Below are positions 59,201 to 64,000 of a stretch of DNA of 64,000 bases, one piece after another. The stretch comes from Phycisphaerales bacterium (GTDB taxonomy: Bacteria; Planctomycetota; Phycisphaerae; Phycisphaerales; SM1A02). The notes below the pieces were generated by a model that saw only the letters and a list, made by a program, of their open reading frames with translations, was not told the DNA's origin and did no database searches. The stretch covers positions 62,001 to 126,000 of the forward strand of contig JAQWPT010000032.1 of NCBI GenBank assembly GCA_029245245.1. Direction: 5' to 3'. The translations under genes and the position numbers were made by a program. How positions within the stretch are numbered: position 1 is the stretch's first letter; each line of letters opens with the position of its first letter.

Positions 59201-60145
59201 TCAGGGGCGAAGTTGCGGCGCAACTCCATCCTCCTGCCTGGCTGGAGGCTTCTGGTAGTTGTGGCCGGCATTCGGGTTCATCTCGTCGTAGGCGAATGCC
59301 TCTCGATTGCGGATGAAATCCTTCACGTACCGGGCGGGAATCGCGAATCCAAGGTTGTCCCCGGATGGGATACCCATGTTCGTAATGCCGATGACTTCTC
59401 CCTTGGTATTGAAGAGCGGTCCACCGGAGTTTCCGGGATTGATGGGCGTGTCCGTCTGGATGTAGGACAGGCCGTCGAAGTTGCGTTGGGTCGTGGAAAT
59501 GACGCCCTCCGTCATGGTCTGCTCCATGTTCAGCGGGTTGCCGATGGCGAAGACCGGCTGGCCGACCATGATCCCTTCGTACGATTCGATGGGCGTGTAG
59601 GGGAACGCGTTTCCACGGGGATGGGTCATCTTCAGCAGGGCCAGATCGAGGTGGTTGTTGACCGCGACGATCTCCACGTCCTCGACCGTAGTCCGCTTCT
59701 TGGTGCCATCGGGCTGGGGAACCCAGATGATCGCACGAAGGTCCTGTTCACCCTGGATGACATGGGCATTGGTGATTGCGTATCCATCCTCGTTGATCAC
59801 CACCCCGGAACCGATTGCTCCGGGCGTCTGCACCTTGATGACACTGGAAGACACCCGCTGGGCCTGCAGCTTTGAACTGAGCTCGCGGGGGTTCTGGACC
59901 GTGTGGTAGAGATCGTCGCGAATGACCTTGACCTCGTCATCACCGGATTCCTCAACCTCATTGACGTCGTTGTTGTCCAACTCGATGACCATCGGCCCGA
60001 TGTCGAGCCACAGCGTGGTGTCGTTCTGCTTCAGGAGCGTGCCCTCAAGCCGCTTGCCGTCATTGAGCACGACGATGTCACCCACGGTGGCATCAACCAT
60101 GAGCAGTCCAGAGGCGACAATGGCCGCAATGATGAAGAATCGCAT
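59201..60145 (-). CDS. Periplasmic trypsin-like serine protease (HtrA-like, no PDZ)
   Basis: A 314-residue exported protease. After a signal peptide (about 1-22) comes a small beta motif ('VVLNDGKRLEGTLLKQNDTTLWLDIG'). The protease domain follows with the triad His128 ('TNAHVI'), Asp167 ('NHLDLALLK') and Ser240 ('NPGNSGGPLFN'). The chain ends about 70 residues later without a PDZ domain, unlike DegP/DegS. TATACT at 60185-60190 and an ACAGGAGAC ribosome site precede the ATG. It probably forms a unit with the Met-rich protein. Confidence 0.9.
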   Translation of the reverse strand: MRFFIIAAIVASGLLMVDATVGDIVVLNDGKRLEGTLLKQNDTTLWLDIGPMVIELDNNDVNEVEESGDDEVKVIRDDLYHTVQNPRELSSKLQAQRVSSSVIKVQTPGAIGSGVVINEDGYAITNAHVIQGEQDLRAIIWVPQPDGTKKRTTVEDVEIVAVNNHLDLALLKMTHPRGNAFPYTPIESYEGIMVGQPVFAIGNPLNMEQTMTEGVISTTQRNFDGLSYIQTDTPINPGNSGGPLFNTKGEVIGITNMGIPSGDNLGFAIPARYVKDFIRNREAFAYDEMNPNAGHNYQKPPARQEDGVAPQLRP

Positions 60146-60184
60146 GGTCAGTCTCCTGTCGGGGAATCAATCCGCGAGCGGGCC

Positions 60185-60190
60185 AGTATA
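60185..60190 (-). promoter_or_regulatory. -10 TATACT for the HtrA-like gene
   Basis: TATACT on the minus strand lies 39 bases before the ATG at 60145, with GGAG in the leader. No clear -35. Confidence 0.5.
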
Positions 60191-60252
60191 GGCCCTTTGG
60201 GTCTACCGTCTGGAGAATCCACCCCCACCTGCCACCACCGACGCAGTGCGGC

Positions 60253-60258
60253 TACCAT
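60253..60258 (+). promoter_or_regulatory. -10-like TACCAT for the FG-GAP protein
   Basis: TACCAT lies 48 bases before the ATG at 60307; AGGAG at 60292-60296 is the ribosome site. It is divergent to the TATACT at 60185. Confidence 0.4.
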
Positions 60259-60306
60259 GACCCATCCCCAGCGGATGGCCTCCACTGGGACAGGAGATCA
60301 ACCGCC

Positions 60307-62628
60307 ATGTTCTGCCAGTCCACCCGTCCCGTACTCGTGATGACGACCACTCTGCTGCTCGGATCCGCCGCAGTGGCCCAGGAATCCTCCCTGCCGGACT
60401 ACTTCGGCTTCAGCAGCCTGGATGTCATAAAGATCGGGGACGATCCCGGCCCGATGATTGCAGCCGATCTCAACGGCGACGGACTGCAGGACCTGCTGGT
60501 TCTCAACAATCACGACTCCCGGATCGACGTTCTGTACCAGAAGCACGATCCAAGTCCGGACATGGTCGAGTCGCCCAAGCGAACCAACGAACTTCCCGAC
60601 CACTGGCGCTACCGCCGGGAGACCATTCCCCTTTCGGACTATGCCAACGCGCTGCGGACCCTCGATGCCGATGGCGACGGGGACCTCGACATCCTGTACG
60701 CGGGTCGCGGACGAATCGTGTTCCTGATGCAGGAATCTCCCGAGCAGTTCAAGAAGGGGCGTATTCACAAGATCCGTCAACTCGAAGCCGGGCAGGGCTC
60801 GTTCACACTGGCCGACGTGCTGGGCTCCAGCACCCTCGACCTCGTGAGCATCGTCGACGGAAACGTCACGGTGTGGCCGCTGGAAGGCGATGACCTCGGC
60901 AAACCGGTCACCCTCGCTGCCGGGCAGAACGTCAAGGGCCTCGTCCCCGCAGATTACGACGGAGACGGCACCATCGACATCGCCGGCATTGTTCCCGACG
61001 ATCCCGCCCCGATCCGGATCTGGTTCGGCCAGGGATCTGCTGGACAACGCGGGCTCGGTGCCCAGGTGATCTTCGAAATGCCGCCGATCACGGTCTTCGA
61101 GGCTGTCCAACTCCCCGGGCTTGCCGCCTCACGCATCGCGGTCATCGAACGAGCCTCCAAACGCGTCGTCGTCTACGACCTCGCCAGCGAGCAGGTCGAA
61201 GACACCGGCAACCGGGACGCATCCTTCGTCGTCCACAGCTTTGACGATCCGGGCAACCGGGACCGGGCCCAGACCGTGGTGGACATCAACGGCGACGGAC
61301 TCCATGACCTCGTGGCAACCGACACCCGCGCCAACGCCATCGTGGTCTACCACCAGGAAGCAGGGCACGGCATGAGTTCCGGGGAATCCTTCGCCACGCT
61401 GTCGGATGTCGGCTACATCGCCGCGGCGGACACCGACAATGACAAGATGGCCGAGGTCTTCGTGCTTTCCGAGGACGAAGGCGTCGTGGGCCGATCGAAG
61501 ATCGAAGGCGCCGAGATCGGGTTCCCCCGGCCGATGTCGATCTCCGACGGCTACACCCCGGTCTCCATGAACCTGGTTCAACTTGAAACCGGGCCGAAGC
61601 TCGCCGTCATCGCCGCAGACAAGCGAGAGTACCTCATCGACCTGATCAACATGGACGGCACCAGTGAGACCATCGAACTGGGATCGATGAGCCGGGCTCC
61701 CGACACCATCATGGCCGTGGACGCCGACCAGGACGATCACATGGACCTTCTTCTGTTCACACGCGAGAAGCCGATGATCATGCTCCAGTCCACCCCCCCC
61801 ACCGAGGGTGAGGGCGAGCCTGAGGATGAGGACAAGCCAGGCTTCACCAAGCGTGAGAAGGAGGACATGGGGCAGTTCGGCCTCGTGGCCAAGGCCGCTT
61901 CGGACAACACCACCACCTTCGACATCGATGGCAGCGGCAGTGAAGAACTGCTCATCGCCGACAAGAACTTCGTCCGGGCCGTCCGCTACGAAGCAGATCC
62001 CACGGACGGAAGCAGCCCGGGGTGGCAGGTGGTCAAGCAGATCAATACGGACGACCCCGACTCCAGCCTGGTGTCGCTGACCACCATCGGTCGACGCATC
62101 ATCGCCGCGGACAAGACCAACAATCGACTGGTCGTCTTCGAAACCGATGCGGATGGACGCTGGGGCGAGTCCGAAGCACTGAACGTCCGGGGGTTCGCCC
62201 TCGGCCCCATCTACGGGGGGCAGTTCACGGGTGACGACGAGGCGAGCATTCTCGCCATCGGCGACGACGGGTTCGCCGTGATCCGCCTCGGCGGACAGCG
62301 ACGCTCTCTCGAGGAGGTCGCCGCCTGGCGAACCGACGAAGAACGGCGATTGCACTACGACCTGGCCGTCGGCGACATCAATGCCGACGGGTATACCGAC
62401 ATGGTGGCACTCGACGCGGGTGAGCAGATGTTCGAGATCTTCACCTTCGACGGCGGCGGCGAAATGCTGCACGTGACGAACTTCAAGATCTACGAATCGA
62501 AACTGTTCGGCCGAGGCGAGGGGCGGGAGTACCAGCCTTCACAGATCCTGATCGCCGACCTCACCGGTGACGCGGCGCACGACGTCGTCATGATCGTGCA
62601 CGATCGCATCCTGCTGTATCCGCAGTAG
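60307..62628 (+). CDS. Secreted FG-GAP/VCBS repeat protein
   Basis: A 773-residue exported protein. The signal peptide covers about 1-25 (cleavage after 'AVA'). Repeated calcium-loop units ('ADLNGDGLQDLLVLNN', 'LDADGDGDLDILYAG', 'ADYDGDGTIDIAGI', 'VDINGDGLHDLVATD', 'GDINADGYTDMVALD') indicate one or two beta-propellers. An acidic Gly/Glu/Asp linker lies near 500. There is no ASPIC/UnbV domain, unlike the other three FG-GAP proteins here. Probably a surface or periplasmic structural or adhesive protein. Confidence 0.85.
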   Translation: MFCQSTRPVLVMTTTLLLGSAAVAQESSLPDYFGFSSLDVIKIGDDPGPMIAADLNGDGLQDLLVLNNHDSRIDVLYQKHDPSPDMVESPKRTNELPDHWRYRRETIPLSDYANALRTLDADGDGDLDILYAGRGRIVFLMQESPEQFKKGRIHKIRQLEAGQGSFTLADVLGSSTLDLVSIVDGNVTVWPLEGDDLGKPVTLAAGQNVKGLVPADYDGDGTIDIAGIVPDDPAPIRIWFGQGSAGQRGLGAQVIFEMPPITVFEAVQLPGLAASRIAVIERASKRVVVYDLASEQVEDTGNRDASFVVHSFDDPGNRDRAQTVVDINGDGLHDLVATDTRANAIVVYHQEAGHGMSSGESFATLSDVGYIAAADTDNDKMAEVFVLSEDEGVVGRSKIEGAEIGFPRPMSISDGYTPVSMNLVQLETGPKLAVIAADKREYLIDLINMDGTSETIELGSMSRAPDTIMAVDADQDDHMDLLLFTREKPMIMLQSTPPTEGEGEPEDEDKPGFTKREKEDMGQFGLVAKAASDNTTTFDIDGSGSEELLIADKNFVRAVRYEADPTDGSSPGWQVVKQINTDDPDSSLVSLTTIGRRIIAADKTNNRLVVFETDADGRWGESEALNVRGFALGPIYGGQFTGDDEASILAIGDDGFAVIRLGGQRRSLEEVAAWRTDEERRLHYDLAVGDINADGYTDMVALDAGEQMFEIFTFDGGGEMLHVTNFKIYESKLFGRGEGREYQPSQILIADLTGDAAHDVVMIVHDRILLYPQ

Positions 62629-62631
62629 AAC

Positions 62632-63780
62632 TCAGCGATCTTCGATCGCCACGTACGGGGCCCCATGGGGGCCGGTGTACTGGCATCGAGGACGGATCAA
62701 CCGGTTGTCCTGGTGCTGCTCGAGCACGTGGGCGGCCCAACCGGCATTGCGACTGAGCGCGAACACCGGCGTGAAGAGGTCGATCTCCAGACCCAGCGAG
62801 AAGTAGGTGGTCGCCGAGTAGAAGTCCACGTTCGGGTAGATGCCCCGATCGCCGACCTCTCGTTCCATGATTTCCTGGATTCGAGTGCTCATGGCATAGA
62901 GATCGTGATTGCCGGTTTCGTCGGCGATCTGCTCTGCAAAGGTCCTGAGGTACTTTGCACGGGGATCCAGTGCCTTGTACACACGATGGCCGAAGCCCAT
63001 GATCTTCCGCTTGTTGGCCAGGGAATCCTCGACGAACTCGTCGACCTTGTCGATGCTGCCGATCTCCTGGAGCATCCGCATGACGCGTTCGTTGGCACCG
63101 CCGTGCAGCGGGCCACGGAGGGTGCCGATCGCGGAGGTCAGCGATGAATACATGTCACTCTGAGTCGCGATGGTCACCATGGCCGAGAACGTCGAAGCGT
63201 TGATGCCGTGGTCGGCATGCAGCACGAGGCAGACATCGATGGCTCTGGCACTTGCTTCGCCCGGCATCTCGCCGTTGAGCATCCAGAGGAAGTTGGTCGC
63301 GATATTGAGATCGGGCTTGGGAGCCACGGGATCCTTGCCACTGCGCAGCCGGGAGAAGGCCGCGATGATGGCCGGCGTCTTGGCCAGCACCTTCAGGGCC
63401 TTGCTGCGTTCGGCTTTGAACGACTGGTCATTGCAATCAGGATCGGTCGTGCCCATGGCCGAGACCATTGTCCGCAGCACGTGCATGGGCGAGGCATCCC
63501 GAGGAACGAGCCGAAGCATGTCCATCAGGTCCGAACCGATTTCATACTCCGAGCGGATCTCCGCCTCGAACGCGGCAAGCTCATCCGCAGAAGGAAGGCG
63601 ATCATTCCAGAGGAGGAAGACAACTTCCTCGAATGTTGAATGGCGTGCAAGAGCGTCGATATCAATCCCGAGAAACTCGAGCACGCCCTTCTGACCATCA
63701 ATGAAGGATTTGGTCGACTCACCGATGATGGTGTGATCGAGTCCCTTGTCCATGTTCATCGTTACTGTTGCCTCGGCCAT
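62632..63780 (-). CDS. gltA: Citrate synthase
   Basis: A 382-residue enzyme condensing acetyl-CoA and oxaloacetate. Active-site His lies in 'LHADHGINAST' and 'GPLHGGANE', with 'GFGHRVYK' following, and the catalytic Asp in 'YPNVDFYSA'. Length fits the compact citrate/2-methylcitrate synthase group, so methylcitrate activity cannot be excluded. The start could be ATG 63780 (used), ATG 63789 or an internal ATG before 'DKGLDHTIIGES'. A well-formed sigma-70-like promoter lies at 63914-63942. It converges with the FG-GAP gene at three bases. Confidence 0.93.
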   Translation of the reverse strand: MAEATVTMNMDKGLDHTIIGESTKSFIDGQKGVLEFLGIDIDALARHSTFEEVVFLLWNDRLPSADELAAFEAEIRSEYEIGSDLMDMLRLVPRDASPMHVLRTMVSAMGTTDPDCNDQSFKAERSKALKVLAKTPAIIAAFSRLRSGKDPVAPKPDLNIATNFLWMLNGEMPGEASARAIDVCLVLHADHGINASTFSAMVTIATQSDMYSSLTSAIGTLRGPLHGGANERVMRMLQEIGSIDKVDEFVEDSLANKRKIMGFGHRVYKALDPRAKYLRTFAEQIADETGNHDLYAMSTRIQEIMEREVGDRGIYPNVDFYSATTYFSLGLEIDLFTPVFALSRNAGWAAHVLEQHQDNRLIRPRCQYTGPHGAPYVAIEDR

Positions 63781-63913
63781 CGGTACCATCCCGCAGCGGC
63801 TCAGGCCACTGCCAGCTCCATGTCGAACGTCACGCTGCCCCGGTTTCCCTCAGGAAACACGTCATGTTCGTACTTCAAACACGACTCGGACCCACCTCAG
63901 GGCCAGCCAAGCC

Positions 63914-63942
63914 ATTCTAGGGCAGCACACCTCCCCTTTCAA
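63914..63942 (-). promoter_or_regulatory. Sigma-70-type promoter of gltA
   Basis: On the minus strand TTGAAA (63942-63937), a 17-base spacer and TAGAAT (63919-63914) form the best -35/-10 pair found in the window. Confidence 0.65.
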
Positions 63943-63981
63943 TGACCACCCTTCCAGAGGGCAGTAGACCTGCCTCGGGCC

Positions 63982-63987
63982 TACACT
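63982..63987 (+). promoter_or_regulatory. -10-like TACACT at the window edge
   Basis: TACACT followed eight bases later by GTG at 63996 copies the leaderless layout seen elsewhere, so a plus-strand gene may begin at 63996. Only five bases of it are visible. Confidence 0.25.
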
Positions 63988-64000
63988 GTCACGTCGTGTT

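Larger units (their letters stand above)
63781..64000. other. Leader and promoter region of gltA; right edge of window
   Basis: About 125 bases separate the predicted gltA transcript start from the ATG. They include a GTTTCC-TGAG-GGAAAC hairpin on the minus strand. No gene is seen on either strand inside the window, though a plus-strand gene may begin at the very edge (see 63982). Confidence 0.4.

Noticed and set aside
1-64000. CRISPR array, insertion sequence or prophage
   Set aside because: No regularly spaced direct repeats and no transposase, integrase or phage structural motifs were seen on either strand.

Overview
The window looks like chromosomal DNA of a GC-rich planctomycete, most likely of the Phycisphaerae type. 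The evidence is family content, not a database search. There are large secreted proteins with paired 'NVSDLL..VI..W' calcium-binding (dockerin-like) motifs, thrombospondin-3-like Asp repeats and 'GACC' cysteine modules. There are several FG-GAP/VCBS proteins of the CRTAC1/UnbV type, a multihaem cytochrome with a TPR tail, and a membrane protein ending in the planctomycete-style 'CPxCxYDLTG..CPECG' zinc ribbon. I see no transposase, integrase, phage gene or CRISPR array.

Layout. 1-6283 (minus): an operon of three SPFH/HflK-HflC-like proteins followed by an ABC ATPase and the start of its permease. 6531-10593 (plus): a second ABC-2 permease, then uvrA. 10580-13789 (minus): a GT2-GtrA fusion, ispD and a DUF1573 protein. 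13897-14896: tRNA-Leu(CAA), a tiny membrane-protein ORF, a dense run of RNA hairpins and an ArsR-type regulator. 15072-21502: two very large secreted proteins, each followed by a good intrinsic terminator. 21625-35114: a membrane zinc-ribbon protein, then a two-way cluster of CRTAC1/TPR/multihaem-cytochrome/nitrilase genes around a shared divergent promoter at 31932-31968. 35336-36802: a small hypothetical protein, a response regulator and a hypothetical protein. 46747-36796 (minus): an eight-gene overlapping operon of VWA, ExbB, two ExbD and TPR-like or unknown envelope proteins. 46888-48299: pyrH-frr. 52803-48318 (minus): SRP RNA, dnaX, ybaB, recR and rpoN. 52848-57377 (plus): a PIN-TRAM membrane protein, guaA, an RsbW-type kinase, a STAS protein and an MlaE permease. 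60145-57384 (minus): a PDZ-less HtrA-like protease and a Met-rich secreted protein. 60307-62628 (plus): an FG-GAP protein. 63780-62632 (minus): citrate synthase.

Three observations stand out. First, several genes start only 6-10 bases after a TANNNT -10-like hexamer with no Shine-Dalgarno, which suggests leaderless mRNAs. Second, dnaX contains a run of ten A residues, and a -1 shift there meets TAG almost at once, as in the gamma-forming dnaX genes of other bacteria. Third, 14188-14432 holds about eight consecutive perfect hairpins between tRNA-Leu and the ArsR-type gene that no known RNA family I could recall explains.

Working together: the SPFH/ABC, ExbBD/VWA and secreted-protein clusters are envelope functions. 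The CRTAC1/cytochrome cluster points to extracytoplasmic redox or polymer processing. The remainder is housekeeping (repair, replication, translation, nucleotides, isoprenoids, TCA cycle). All functional calls are by reading motifs; none was tested by search.
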